Part shown: in pieces, positions 26,335-35,690 of the stretch
Numbering within the stretch: the first letter of the stretch is position 1
Layout: the number at the start of each line of letters is the position of its first letter
Assembly (NCBI GenBank): GCA_903642215.1
Contig: CAHJWG010000009.1
Span: forward strand, 141,593 to 205,592
From: Sphingobacteriaceae bacterium
Lineage (GTDB): Bacteria > Bacteroidota > Bacteroidia > Sphingobacteriales > Sphingobacteriaceae
Length of the DNA: 64,000 nucleotides
Direction of reading: 5' to 3'
Translations under genes and position numbers: made by a program
The notes under the pieces: model-generated
What the model saw: only the letters and a program-made list of their open reading frames with translations
What the model was told of the DNA's origin: nothing
Databases searched by the model: none

Positions 26335-28755
26335 TCACTCACTCCTCAAACTCTTAACCGGATTGGCCAATGCTGCTTTTACCGCCTGAAAACTGACGGT
26401 TGCCAAGGCGATAACCAAAGCAATCAGCGTAGCCAAACCAAAAATCCACCAGCTGATTTCGATGCGATAAGCAAAGCTTTGCAGCCAGTTGTGCATCACC
26501 CAATAAGCAACCGGAAACGTCAGCACGCTCGCCAGTAAAACCAGCTTGATGAAATCTTTAGAAACCAATACCACAATACCGGAAATGCTGGAACCCAATA
26601 CTTTACGGATCCCGATTTCTTTGGTGCGTTGTACCATCGTCATCATGGCCATGGCCAGTAAACCAATGCAGGAAATGAGGATGGCTAAAATAGCACCGCT
26701 GATAAAAATATTGGACAAGCGTTTTTCGCTTCGGTACTGGCGTTCGGTGTTTTCGTTGAGCCAGGAACCTTTAAATTCGGTGTTCGGGAAAATTTGATGC
26801 CATTGCCATTTTAGGTGGTTAAAAGAAGCATTTAACCCAATCGGTTTTAGCCGCACAAAAACGTATTGCAAACGGTTTCTTTCGTTTATGGCGATGGATA
26901 AAGGTTCTACTTCTTCATGCAGCGAACGGAAATTGTAATCTTTCACCACACCAACTACCTGCATTGGCGGCTTGTTGTCTTGGTACGGCAGGTAAGTGCC
27001 AACCGGATTTTTACTGCCGATTTGTGCGGCCATCTTTTCGTTAATGATAACCGCGTTGCTATCTGTCGCAAAATCTCTCGAAAAATCGCGACCGGCTAAT
27101 AACGTAATGCCAAGCGTTTTCAAATAGTCGTAATCAACTTGCAAAATGTGGCTTTTCACTTCGTGCCCTTTATAATTAAATCCGCTAACCGAAGTCATTG
27201 TGGAGCCATCATTTCCCAAACCCAAGTTACCGCGGGCGCCCGTAATGCTTTCCACCTCCGGCGAACCTTGTAATTTTTGCCGCAAAATATCCAAAGCATT
27301 GGTACCAGAAAGGTTACCCAGCGGGATGCTGATCACTTCCGTGCGGTTATAGCCCAGCGGCCGGTTTTGCATGTATTGCATCTGCTGCCAGGTTACCAGC
27401 GTGCAGATAATCAGCAGTGTAGAAAGCGAGAATTGCGTAACCAGCAAAATATTGCGTACGCGGCCGGGTTTCGTCGTGTTAACCGTTCCTTTTAAAACTA
27501 AAACGGTTTTGTACCGAAGCATCAGCCAGGCCGGGTAAAAGCCCGCAATTACGGTTATCAGTAAAAAGGTGCTAAAAGAAGCAAGCAGCAAAACCGGCTG
27601 CAGCAACATTTTGAGTTGGATAGGACTTCTGAAATTTTGTGTAAACAGCGGTAAAATCAGCGACGAGATCAGCAAACCCAAGCCAAAAGCAATCAAACAA
27701 ACCAAAGCTGTTTCTACCCAAAACTGAATGAGCAAAGTCCATTTACCGGCACCTAAAGTTTTGCGCATGCCTATTTCGCGCGCACGGTTAAAAGCGCGAG
27801 CAATATTGAGGTTGATAAAGTTAATACAGGCAATCAGTAAAATAAAAATGCCGATAGCAAGCAAGGCAATGATGTAAACTTTAGAAATTTGAGATCCTTC
27901 CAGCCCGCTCAGCTCATTATTAAAATGGTTATTGGCAAAAGGCGTAAGGTTTACCGTAAACACGTTTCCGTTGGCATCCGGCTTGGCGCCATCGCGTTTA
28001 ATATTGCTGATGGCTTCCTTAAAATGGTTTTTGGCGAAAGGGATCAGGCGTTTTTCAAACAAAGCGCGGTTGGTGCCGGCGTTCAGTTTCACATATGTAA
28101 GATGGTTGCCGGTATCCCATTTATCCAGGTTTTGCTGATAATTGTTGTAGTTTTCAAACCGCATCAAAATATCAAAATCCAGACTTGAATTATTGGGGAA
28201 ATCTTTTGCCACGCCAGTAACTACAAAACTCTGGTTCTGGTTGTACAGGTTCATTTCCAAAGTTTTACCTACCGGATTTTCTTTGCCGAAGATTGCTTTG
28301 GCAACGAATTGGGTTAATACAATGCTGTGCGGATCATGCAATGCTGTTTTTACCAATCCTTTTTCGAGCGGAAAGGTAAATATCCGCAGGAAATCCTCGT
28401 CCACAAACCGGATAGATTCCATGATCTTTTTCGATTTGTAACTGATCTCCGCACCGCCGTTACCCAATCTCGAAATGTATTGTACATCCGGGTACTCGGC
28501 TTTTAAAGCTGGTGTAAGCGGTTCGGGCATTGATGTGTTTTTTTCTACACCTTTTGCATGGTTTTCGGTCAGATAAATCTCGTAAATATCCGACAGGTTT
28601 TTGTGGAACTGATCGTACGAAAACTCGTAAATCACCGTCAAAAACAGCAGCACGCAACAGGCAACCGCCACGCTTAAACCGGCAATATTGATCACATTAA
28701 ATACTTTGCCTTTCAACAGGTTTCGCCAGGCAATTTTGAGGTTGTTTTTGAGCAT
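26335..28755 (-). CDS. Double FtsX/MacB-type ABC permease, array copy 5
   Basis: 806 residues from ATG 28753-28755 (MLKNNLKIAWRNLLKGK); the frame extends 9 codons upstream through an AGCTGATAGC-type repeat, so the internal ATG is preferred. Loops: RAREIGMRKTLGAG (a slightly unusual first coupling loop) and QRTKEIGIRKVLGSS. The first periplasmic domain has an insertion around ISNIKRDGAKPDANGNVF compared with the other copies. GC content looks higher than in copies 2 and 3, with codons more like the core genes. A 13/14 14-mer lies inside the coding sequence at 26818-26831. Confidence 0.88.
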   Translation of the reverse strand: MLKNNLKIAWRNLLKGKVFNVINIAGLSVAVACCVLLFLTVIYEFSYDQFHKNLSDIYEIYLTENHAKGVEKNTSMPEPLTPALKAEYPDVQYISRLGNGGAEISYKSKKIMESIRFVDEDFLRIFTFPLEKGLVKTALHDPHSIVLTQFVAKAIFGKENPVGKTLEMNLYNQNQSFVVTGVAKDFPNNSSLDFDILMRFENYNNYQQNLDKWDTGNHLTYVKLNAGTNRALFEKRLIPFAKNHFKEAISNIKRDGAKPDANGNVFTVNLTPFANNHFNNELSGLEGSQISKVYIIALLAIGIFILLIACINFINLNIARAFNRAREIGMRKTLGAGKWTLLIQFWVETALVCLIAFGLGLLISSLILPLFTQNFRSPIQLKMLLQPVLLLASFSTFLLITVIAGFYPAWLMLRYKTVLVLKGTVNTTKPGRVRNILLVTQFSLSTLLIICTLVTWQQMQYMQNRPLGYNRTEVISIPLGNLSGTNALDILRQKLQGSPEVESITGARGNLGLGNDGSTMTSVSGFNYKGHEVKSHILQVDYDYLKTLGITLLAGRDFSRDFATDSNAVIINEKMAAQIGSKNPVGTYLPYQDNKPPMQVVGVVKDYNFRSLHEEVEPLSIAINERNRLQYVFVRLKPIGLNASFNHLKWQWHQIFPNTEFKGSWLNENTERQYRSEKRLSNIFISGAILAILISCIGLLAMAMMTMVQRTKEIGIRKVLGSSISGIVVLVSKDFIKLVLLASVLTFPVAYWVMHNWLQSFAYRIEISWWIFGLATLIALVIALATVSFQAVKAALANPVKSLRSE

Positions 28756-28761
28756 GAGAGG

Positions 28762-28875
28762 TAGGCTTTTAGCTGTCAGCAATCAGCTATCAGCTTTGGT
28801 ATAGTTTGTAAATTATAGTCGTTATTTATATTGGATTTGCAGGTAGCTGAAGGCTGATAGCTAAAAGCCTGCCTA
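28762..28875. repeat. Long inverted repeat of the AGCTGATAGC family
   Basis: The left arm begins TAGGCTTTTAGCTGTCAGC (28762) and the right arm ends GATAGCTAAAAGCCTGCCTA (28875), enclosing an AT-rich loop of about 45 bp. It lies between permease 5 and the repeat-containing secreted protein. This is the only complete hairpin form of this family in the window. Confidence 0.7.
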
Positions 28876-29385
28876 CTACTTCGAAACGCCTAACGAATCG
28901 GTTATTTTTTTAACCATGGTATCTTTTTGCTGCTTGCTCATGCCTTTAACTGGGAAAGTTTTGTCGTAATTAACTTCTTTTCCGCCTTTAGTGCTGCTAA
29001 CCATAATGTGCAAGGTTTTACCATCATCTTTAACTGTTTTTTCTTCGGTTTCAGAATGGGAACTGTTTTTGGTTGAAGCAGAAGTTGGCATATGCGGTGC
29101 CGGAGAAGCTGGTGCCGGAGGCGCGGGCGGCGGATAAATGCCCAGCGAATCTGTTATTTTTTTTAGCATCACGTCTTTTTGTATCTGGTTAAGGCCAACT
29201 ACAGGAAACGTGCGGTCGTACTTAACCGCCTTTCCGTCTTTGTTGCTTTTAATCATGATGTGCAGCGTTTTGCCATCGTCCGAAACGGATTGCTTCGTGT
29301 CATTTGTTTTGTAAGAACTGGTTTTGCTTTGTGCCGATGCAGCCAAAGAAAAGGCCGATAAAAGAAGTATCGCTAATGTTTTCAT
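28876..29385 (-). CDS. Secreted protein with two tandem ~50-residue repeats
   Basis: 169 residues: signal peptide (MKTLAILLLSAFSLAASAQ), then two homologous units. Each contains DDGKTLHIM, a K-G-x-x-V-x-YD-K/R-TFPV strand and ending KKITDSLG (about 38-85 and 117-166), joined by a Pro/Ala-rich linker (PPPAPPAPASPAP). This looks like an internal duplication producing two small domains on a flexible tether. I do not recognise the family. It lies between permeases 5 and 6 on the same strand and could be an accessory periplasmic factor of the export locus; that is position-based inference. A near 14-mer at 29357 falls in the signal-peptide codons. Confidence 0.65.
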   Translation of the reverse strand: MKTLAILLLSAFSLAASAQSKTSSYKTNDTKQSVSDDGKTLHIMIKSNKDGKAVKYDRTFPVVGLNQIQKDVMLKKITDSLGIYPPPAPPAPASPAPHMPTSASTKNSSHSETEEKTVKDDGKTLHIMVSSTKGGKEVNYDKTFPVKGMSKQQKDTMVKKITDSLGVSK

Positions 29386-29534
29386 GTTGATTTTCTGTTG
29401 ATTTCACAAAAGCGGTTACAATTACATGCCGGTTTTGTAAGTATCTGTTTTTTAATATTTTAATAATGGAATTGGTTTTGTTTCCGTTCGGTAATGATAC
29501 ACTTCCTGTGCTATTGTGATACAGGTTTTTAGGT

Positions 29535-29548
29535 GATAAAAGAAGCAT
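29535..29548 (+). repeat. 14-mer GATAAAAGAAGCAT, exact copy (long form)
   Basis: Exact copy preceded directly by TTTTTAGGT (29526-29534), intergenic, 91 bp upstream of the SDR gene and pointing at it. Confidence 0.9.
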
Positions 29549-29639
29549 GGTCTTTTAGTTATTTCATCAAAACCTAAAACATTCTGCTGGTTTATAAATT
29601 TATGATTGAACTATAAATTATTGAATTTAACTAATAATC

Positions 29640-30416
29640 ATGAAAAAATTAACCGGAAAAGTAGCAATTGTTACAGGGTCAGATTCGGGTATCGGCCAGG
29701 CAACTGCCATTGCTTTTGCCCAAGAAGGCGCAGATGTAGTTATCGTTTATCATACTGACAGCGAAGGTGCCGCTAAAACAATGGAAGAAGTGCAGCAAGC
29801 CGGCCAGAAAGGTTTGGTTTTGCAGGCAGATGTGAGCGAGGAACAAGGCGTGCAGCAGCTTTTTGAACAGGCTTTAAAGGAATTTGGAACGATAGATATT
29901 TTGGTGAACAATGCCGGCGTGAGCGGTGGCAGCACCAAAGTGGCGGATATGGATACTGAAAGTTTTGATAAAACGATCCGTACCAATTTATACGGTCCGT
30001 TTTTTGGCTGCCGTGCTTTTGTAAAACACCGTTTACAAAACGGCGGTAAAGGTAAAATTATCAATATCAGTTCTATCCACGAAGAAGTGGTTTCGCCGGG
30101 AACGGCCGATTATTGCGCTTCCAAAGGTGCTTTAAGAAATTTTACCAGAACGCTGGCGTTGGAAGTTGCAGAACAAGGCATCAACGTAAATAATATTGCG
30201 CCGGGCATGATTTTAACGCCGATGAACCAAAAAGCGATGGACGACCCGAAAGAACGTGAAGAAAAGGAACAGAAAATCCCGATGAAACGTGCCGGCAAAC
30301 CCGCAGAAATTGCACATGTAGCCGTTTTCCTGGCTTCCGAAGATGCGGCTTATGTAACCGGTTCTACTTACGCGATGGACGGCGGCTTTATGCGGCTGTT
30401 AGGGCAGGGCGCATAG
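29640..30416 (+). CDS. Short-chain dehydrogenase/reductase (SDR), glucose 1-dehydrogenase-like
   Basis: 258 residues of the classical SDR fold. The cofactor motif is VTGSDSGIGQATA (12-24); NNAGVSGG marks the central sheet; the catalytic Ser lies in NISSIH and the YxxxK in YCASKGALRNF. The C-terminus DGGFMRLLGQG is typical. An acidic/neutral residue at the end of beta-2 (VIVYHTDSE) leaves NAD versus NADP preference open. It is the only metabolic gene inside the permease array, on the opposite strand, and faces permease 6 across a heptamer hairpin. No substrate can be assigned, and its presence in the locus may be incidental. Confidence 0.85.
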   Translation: MKKLTGKVAIVTGSDSGIGQATAIAFAQEGADVVIVYHTDSEGAAKTMEEVQQAGQKGLVLQADVSEEQGVQQLFEQALKEFGTIDILVNNAGVSGGSTKVADMDTESFDKTIRTNLYGPFFGCRAFVKHRLQNGGKGKIINISSIHEEVVSPGTADYCASKGALRNFTRTLALEVAEQGINVNNIAPGMILTPMNQKAMDDPKEREEKEQKIPMKRAGKPAEIAHVAVFLASEDAAYVTGSTYAMDGGFMRLLGQGA

Positions 30417-30420
30417 ATTG

Positions 30421-30484
30421 TTATGGGGTAGGAGGTTTGAGGCGAGAGGATTTGTAAGTCCCTCAAACCTCTCACCCCAAACCT
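30421..30484. repeat. Heptamer-type hairpin between SDR and permease 6
   Basis: GGGTAGGAGGTTTGAGG and CCTCAAACCTCTCACCCC arms around AGGATTTGTAAGT. It occupies nearly the whole gap between two convergent stops and so is a candidate bidirectional terminator. Confidence 0.6.
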
Positions 30485-32915
30485 ATTCGCTTCTCAAACT
30501 CTTAACCGGGTTAGCCAATGCTGCTTTTATCGACTGGAAACTGATGGTTAGTAAGGCAATAAGGATAGAAAATGCTCCGGCTAAAGCAAACATCCACCAT
30601 TGGATTGTAATCCGGTAAGCAAAATCTTGCAGCCATTTTTGCATGGTAAAAAAAGCAATTGGGGAGGCGATAACCAATGCCAATATTACCAGCACAACAA
30701 AATCTTTTGATAGTAAAGCGGTAACTTGTGTAACCGAAGCACCTAATACTTTACGGATACCAATTTCTTTGGTTCGTTGTTCGGCGGTAAAAGTTGCCAG
30801 TCCGAATAATCCAAGACAAGCCAGAAATATAATTAAAAAACTAAAAAAAGTAAACAATTGCTGCAACTTGTGTTCGGCGCGATATTGGCCGTCTAACAGA
30901 TCACTGATCCAATCTATTTTCAAAACTTTTTCCGGGAAAAACTGCTGCCATTGTTTGTAAATTTTGATTAATACCTGTTTTTGTGAACCGGGTTTTATGC
31001 GGATCAGTAGGTTGCCAAAACTTGTGTTAGCAGTTGCCTGGATAATGCAAGGTTTTAAAGGTGTGTGTAAAGATTCGTTATTAAAATCTTTTATAACCCC
31101 AACCGGGAAACCAGGCAAATGCTGAACAGAATCTTTAAAGTTTTTGATACCGAAAAGTTGGGCTGTATAAGCTGTAATCAGATAAGATTGCTGCTGCTGT
31201 ACCTGAGCTAATTTTTTGTCGTCATGTGCCAATAAAGAATCCGTATTAACAGCATCATTTGCAAAGGATGCATCCAAGTAACGGCCATCCTGTAATTGCA
31301 ATTTTAAAGTTTTTGCTAAATCTATATCTCCGGCAATGTAATTTACTTCTAATTTATTTCCCTTTTGGTTTGGATCTTCAACTATTCTACTCATATATCC
31401 GGCACCTAAAGATGGTGTCCAATTAGCAATACTTGCACGCTCTACACCGGCTATTTTTAAAATTTCCTGCTTAAAAGCAGTACCTTTAGTACCAAAATCG
31501 GTATAATCAATACTGATGAGATTGTTTTTATCAAAGCCTAAATCCTTATGATCGATAAAACGTAATTGTAATTGTACTACCAAAGTTGTAATTAAAATTA
31601 CAATAGCAATTGTAAATTGCATGACTACTAAACTTTTGCGCAACAAACCGGAATCTGTTTTTACAGAAAGTTTTCCTTTCAAAACAACAACTGCTTTTGG
31701 CCTAGAAATTAACCAGGCCGGGTACAAACCGGTAAACAAGCTAACCGAAAAAACTACCAAACTTGTGATACTGAAAAGTGTAATGTTGTTTGCCAGATTT
31801 AAGGTTAAAGCATGTCCAAGATAAGCTTCCAAAGGTTTACTAAAAAAGTTATACAAAACTATACTCAGCAAAAAAGAGATTGCAAAAAATAGTAAAGATT
31901 CAAATAAAAATTGTGCAATCAATTCTTTTTTATCCGCACCCAAAACTTTACGGATACCAACTTCACGAACCCGTTTAATGGCTCTTGCAGTAGTTAAGTT
32001 AATAAAATTAATGCAGGCAATCAGCAACAACATTAAAGCAACTCCGGAGAAAATATACACATCACGTATGTTGCCTTTAACTTCAGAATATCCATCAAAA
32101 TCAGAGCGTAGGTAAACATCAGTTATTGGCTGCAAATCATAGGAAACCCTTTTTCCAAAATCACTGGTTGTCAATTTTTTGTACCAAATATTCATTTTAG
32201 TTTGAAACTTGGTAATTGAAGTGCCGGGTTTAAAGAGCAGGTACTGGTTCTGAATATATGTCCCGCTACCATTATACAATTTATTATCTTCCGGTTTTCT
32301 TTCGGCAATAGCAATTATATCTGAACGCAAGTTTGTATTGGCCGGAAAAGTTTTGATGATGCCGGTAATCAAATAACTCTGGGGTTTGCCGTAAGTTGGA
32401 ATATCCGTAACCACTTTTCCAATCGGATTGCTGTTTGGGAAATATTGATTCTTGATTTTTTCGGTAATGATTAGGTTAACGTAACCTTTCACAAATTTTT
32501 TCGGATTTCCTTGCGCAACATTGAAATCAAATAAGTTCCAAACGCTCGGCTCCGTAAAAAACGCAGGTAGTTCTACACCATCTTTATTAGGACCCATTTT
32601 CATCCGGTTTTTGTAAAGCGAAATCCGACAGTAATCTTCCACTTCCGGGAAGTCTTTTTTCAGGTTTGGCCCCAATCCTACAAAGCTCGATCTGCTGCGT
32701 TGGGCGGCATTTATATTGCTGTTATCCACACTAATAATCCGGTAAATATCTTTGGCGCGTTTCCACTGCCGGTCGTACGATAAATCATCAATAACTACTG
32801 TGGCAACCAGCAGGCAGGCTGTTAACCCGATGGTTAAACCCAGAATATTTATGGCCGAGTAAACCTTGTTGCGCAATAGATTTCGGTAAGCAATTTTAAA
32901 ATAGTTCCTGATCAT
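30483..32915 (-). CDS. Double FtsX/MacB-type ABC permease, array copy 6
   Basis: 810 residues. It starts MIRNYFKIAYRNLLRNKVYS and has IDDLSYDRQWKRAKDIYRI after TM1. Cytoplasmic loops are RVREVGIRKVLGAD and QRTKEIGIRKVLGAS. The second periplasmic domain is longer than in other copies: the segment between ASFANDAVNTDSLL and the SYLITAYTAQLFG strand replaces the usual NETAVKxxG phrase, so this copy has lost that shared motif. Overall length and tail are otherwise standard. The altered domain points to a different periplasmic interaction. Confidence 0.87.
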   Translation of the reverse strand: MIRNYFKIAYRNLLRNKVYSAINILGLTIGLTACLLVATVVIDDLSYDRQWKRAKDIYRIISVDNSNINAAQRSRSSFVGLGPNLKKDFPEVEDYCRISLYKNRMKMGPNKDGVELPAFFTEPSVWNLFDFNVAQGNPKKFVKGYVNLIITEKIKNQYFPNSNPIGKVVTDIPTYGKPQSYLITGIIKTFPANTNLRSDIIAIAERKPEDNKLYNGSGTYIQNQYLLFKPGTSITKFQTKMNIWYKKLTTSDFGKRVSYDLQPITDVYLRSDFDGYSEVKGNIRDVYIFSGVALMLLLIACINFINLTTARAIKRVREVGIRKVLGADKKELIAQFLFESLLFFAISFLLSIVLYNFFSKPLEAYLGHALTLNLANNITLFSITSLVVFSVSLFTGLYPAWLISRPKAVVVLKGKLSVKTDSGLLRKSLVVMQFTIAIVILITTLVVQLQLRFIDHKDLGFDKNNLISIDYTDFGTKGTAFKQEILKIAGVERASIANWTPSLGAGYMSRIVEDPNQKGNKLEVNYIAGDIDLAKTLKLQLQDGRYLDASFANDAVNTDSLLAHDDKKLAQVQQQQSYLITAYTAQLFGIKNFKDSVQHLPGFPVGVIKDFNNESLHTPLKPCIIQATANTSFGNLLIRIKPGSQKQVLIKIYKQWQQFFPEKVLKIDWISDLLDGQYRAEHKLQQLFTFFSFLIIFLACLGLFGLATFTAEQRTKEIGIRKVLGASVTQVTALLSKDFVVLVILALVIASPIAFFTMQKWLQDFAYRITIQWWMFALAGAFSILIALLTISFQSIKAALANPVKSLRSE

Positions 32916-32931
32916 GATTTTTTAAAGATTG

Positions 32932-32957
32932 TAGCTGTCGGCAATCGACTTTCAGCG
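32932..32957. repeat. AGCTGTCGGC-type repeat upstream of permease 6
   Basis: AGCTGTCGGCAATCGACTTTCAGCGG type sequence, a member of the AGCTGATAGC family, 16 bp before the permease 6 start. Confidence 0.45.
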
Positions 32958-32973
32958 GTGTTTATGTTTTATA

Positions 32974-32987
32974 ATGCTTCTTTTATC
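32974..32987 (-). repeat. 14-mer GATAAAAGAAGCAT, exact copy
   Basis: Exact copy 58 bp upstream of the permease 6 start, pointing at it, next to the palindromic element at 32999. Confidence 0.9.
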
Positions 32988-32998
32988 GATACTTTTTT

Positions 32999-33097
32999 AA
33001 CCCCACCTAACCTCCCCAAAGGGGAGGAACCCAGGTGTAAACTTTGCATATCCGCCCTGCAAAGCCCTCTTCTTTGGAGAGGGTTTGGGTGAGGCTT
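32999..33097. repeat. ~100-bp palindromic element, copy 2
   Basis: Same termini as the copy at 26162 (CCCCACCTAACCTCCCC ... GGGTTTGGGTGAGGCTT). Its right edge touches the permease 7 stop codon at 33097-33099. Confidence 0.8.
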
Positions 33098-35553
33098 TAT
33101 TCTGATCTTAAACTCTTAACCGGGTTAGCCAATGCTGCTTTTATCGACTGAAAACCTACCGTTAGCAAAGCAAGGACAAGTGCTACAACTCCTGCCGACA
33201 AAAACATCCACAATTGTATTTCTATCCGATAGGCAAAACCCTGCAGCCATTTTTGCATCGCCCACCATACAATTGGCGAGGCAATTACAAACGCAGTTAG
33301 TACCAACCAAACATATTCTTTGGATAACAAACGGACGATGCCCGAAACGGAAGCACCAAGCACTTTCCGGATACCAATCTCTTTGGTGCGCTGGAAAGCG
33401 GTAAGTACGGCAAGCCCGAATAACCCTAAGCAGCTTATAAAAATCGAAACAAGGGTTGCAAGGTTAATCAGCTTAGCCAAATGCTGTTCCTGCTCATATA
33501 ATTTCGCAATCACTTCATCATAAAATTTATAAGAATAAGTTTCCGGCGGATAGAACTGGTACCAGTCTTTCTCAACAGCTTTTAGCGTTTTCTGCCATTG
33601 GGCAGGATCTTTACTTACTAATTTGATGGAAAAAGTATTAAGATTGTCTTTCTCAGATTGGAAAGCCATCGGGTCTATCGTTTTATAAAAATCCTGCTGA
33701 TGGAAATCTTTTACCACGCCAACGATAGGAAAAGGTATCATTTGCCCTTTCTGAGCAATCGTTTTCCCGATTGCATCCTGCGGAGAAGCAAAGCCAAATG
33801 CTTTTACAGCGGTTTCATTAATTACAAATTCGTTAGTGGTATCCGAAGCATGGAGATTTCTTCCGGCCAGTAATTTCATATCATACAAACCGAGGTAGGC
33901 TGTATCCACCCATTTCTTGAAAACTTGTCTTTCTATTGGTTCTTTACCTTTTTGAATATAATCGTACGGACTGGAAGAGTAATTATTATTCATCGGAACA
34001 GAGCCGAGAGAAATGTTTTGAACACCTGGCAGCCGTTTCAATTCTGATAGCAGCGTGAACTGTTTATTCTCATATTTTTTATCTTCTGTATATTTCCAAG
34101 GTACATCAACCACAATAACGGCATCTTTATTAAAACCCATATCTGTTTTAAGCGCAAATTGTAACTGGCTGCCTACAATCAAAGCACTCGTAATAAAAAC
34201 AAGAGCGATTACGAATTGAAAAACAATCAGTACCTTTTGTAAACTAAACCTGCTGCCTCTTTTTAGGCCGATAGAAGAGCCGCGAAATATGTTAACTGCC
34301 TTTACCTTTGTGATGAGCCAGGCCGGGTAAAGGCCGGCTAAAACAGTTACAACAATTGCCAGCAGGATGATAAAAATGATGAGCTGAAAGATATTGGTTA
34401 TGGGTGTGATGCCCGGTGGGATAATGTCTTTCAGCAACCAAAAAGCAAGCAAGCTGAACACATAGGATAATGTACCCGCAGCGAAAGTAGTGATCATTGT
34501 TTCTGATAAAAACTGCCCGATTAAAGCGGCCTGACTGCTGCCCAGCGTTTTCCTGATACCAATTTCTTTAGCCCTTCGCGGGATGCTGGCTACACTCATA
34601 TTGATGTAGTTGATGCAAGCCAGAACAAGCAGGAACAGTGCAATACCGCTCAAACCATACATAACTGGTTTGTTTGCCTTGCGAATATCCCCTTCTTTAA
34701 CATGTGTAGAAAAATGAGATTCGCTTAAAGGTATTACTTGAAACCATCTTTTAAATTTAAAAGCGTTCGATTTCTTTTGTTGAAATTCCTTGTATTTCTG
34801 AGCTGCAATATTTTCAATCTGCTTTTTTATTTTTTCGGGCTGAGTTCCGGGTTTAAATTGCAGATATAATTTATCAGAACCGCTTGTGTTCGTCCAGGTA
34901 TTTAACTCGTAGGCTTTGGTTGGCAACGTACAAAATTCCTGCGCCGTAAATTCAGTGGGTGCTTTAAAATCTGCCACAATACCGGTAACTGTACTTTGCA
35001 CAGTATCACTGTAGCTGTAGTAAGTAATTTGCTGGTTTAATATTGCTGAAGGTTTTTTATTGGGGAAATATTGCTTCGCCCTGCTTTCCGTCAGAATCAC
35101 ACTTTCCGGGGCTTTTAGCGCGGTTGATTTATTGCCGGCCAGCCATTTATAAGGTAACATTTTAAAATAGGTAACATCTGTGGCAACAATATTTTCCTGA
35201 TCTTCAAAAATTGTGGCTTTTTGGGAAGGACCGTTGATCTCTACAGCTTTAATATATTTCCCAAAAACTGGCACCACGTAATCCAAACCAGCAATCTGCT
35301 CGCGCACGCCCTGGTAAAGCGGAGCTGAAACGCCGCCGTTGTAAGATTCTTTTTCATCAAAAATAAAACCGGTAACAACGCGATAAATATTTTTTTGGTT
35401 GGGCAGGCCGCGGTCATAACTAAATTCATAATCTACAATCCGGAAAATTACCCAACAGGCACTAATGCTGATAGCCAATCCAAAAATATTTAGCGTGGTA
35501 AACAACCGTTGTTTTAATAAGTGGCGTAGTGTGTTGATTAGATATGTTGTCAT
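33097..35553 (-). CDS. Double FtsX/MacB-type ABC permease, array copy 7 (divergent N-terminus)
   Basis: 818 residues, the longest copy. The start MTTYLINTLRHLLKQRLFTTLNIFG departs from the M-x-KNY consensus, and VDYEFSYDRGLPNQKNIYRV replaces the common post-TM1 phrase. Loops are RAKEIGIRKTLGSS and QRTKEIGIRKVLGAS. The first periplasmic domain is enlarged (SYSDTVQSTVTGIVADFKAP region). The stop codon abuts a palindromic element and the protein keeps the KSLRSE tail. It seems intact. This copy and copy 2 are probably the oldest or fastest-evolving members in the left half, judged only by eye. Confidence 0.87.
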   Translation of the reverse strand: MTTYLINTLRHLLKQRLFTTLNIFGLAISISACWVIFRIVDYEFSYDRGLPNQKNIYRVVTGFIFDEKESYNGGVSAPLYQGVREQIAGLDYVVPVFGKYIKAVEINGPSQKATIFEDQENIVATDVTYFKMLPYKWLAGNKSTALKAPESVILTESRAKQYFPNKKPSAILNQQITYYSYSDTVQSTVTGIVADFKAPTEFTAQEFCTLPTKAYELNTWTNTSGSDKLYLQFKPGTQPEKIKKQIENIAAQKYKEFQQKKSNAFKFKRWFQVIPLSESHFSTHVKEGDIRKANKPVMYGLSGIALFLLVLACINYINMSVASIPRRAKEIGIRKTLGSSQAALIGQFLSETMITTFAAGTLSYVFSLLAFWLLKDIIPPGITPITNIFQLIIFIILLAIVVTVLAGLYPAWLITKVKAVNIFRGSSIGLKRGSRFSLQKVLIVFQFVIALVFITSALIVGSQLQFALKTDMGFNKDAVIVVDVPWKYTEDKKYENKQFTLLSELKRLPGVQNISLGSVPMNNNYSSSPYDYIQKGKEPIERQVFKKWVDTAYLGLYDMKLLAGRNLHASDTTNEFVINETAVKAFGFASPQDAIGKTIAQKGQMIPFPIVGVVKDFHQQDFYKTIDPMAFQSEKDNLNTFSIKLVSKDPAQWQKTLKAVEKDWYQFYPPETYSYKFYDEVIAKLYEQEQHLAKLINLATLVSIFISCLGLFGLAVLTAFQRTKEIGIRKVLGASVSGIVRLLSKEYVWLVLTAFVIASPIVWWAMQKWLQGFAYRIEIQLWMFLSAGVVALVLALLTVGFQSIKAALANPVKSLRSE

Positions 35554-35577
35554 AAAAAATTTGTTATTGATTCTCTG

Positions 35578-35591
35578 ATGCTTCTTTTATC
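35578..35591 (-). repeat. 14-mer GATAAAAGAAGCAT, exact copy
   Basis: Exact copy 24 bp upstream of the permease 7 ATG and pointing at it. Confidence 0.9.
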
Positions 35592-35599
35592 GATGTTTT

Positions 35600-35690
35600 T
35601 TGGGTAAGAGGTAGGTTTGAGGTATGGGGTATGAGGTACGGCTTTCTTTTCCTCAAACCTCAAAACCCCGTACCCCATACCTCAAACCTA
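35600..35690. repeat. Heptamer-built hairpin at the 3' end of permease 8
   Basis: The left arm reads as successive heptamers TAGGTTT-GAGGTAT-GGGGTAT-GAGGTAC (35611-35638). The right arm CCGTACCCCATACCTCAAAC (35668 onward) is complementary apart from one skipped heptamer. It is the clearest case showing that these hairpins are made of 7-bp units. Confidence 0.75.

Noticed and set aside
29300..29548. Minus-strand frame starting MLLLSPK, and a similar one at 43881-44105
   Set aside because: Both exist because the 14-mer with its TTTTAGGT prefix reads as MLLLSPK in reverse; downstream sequence is not protein-like.
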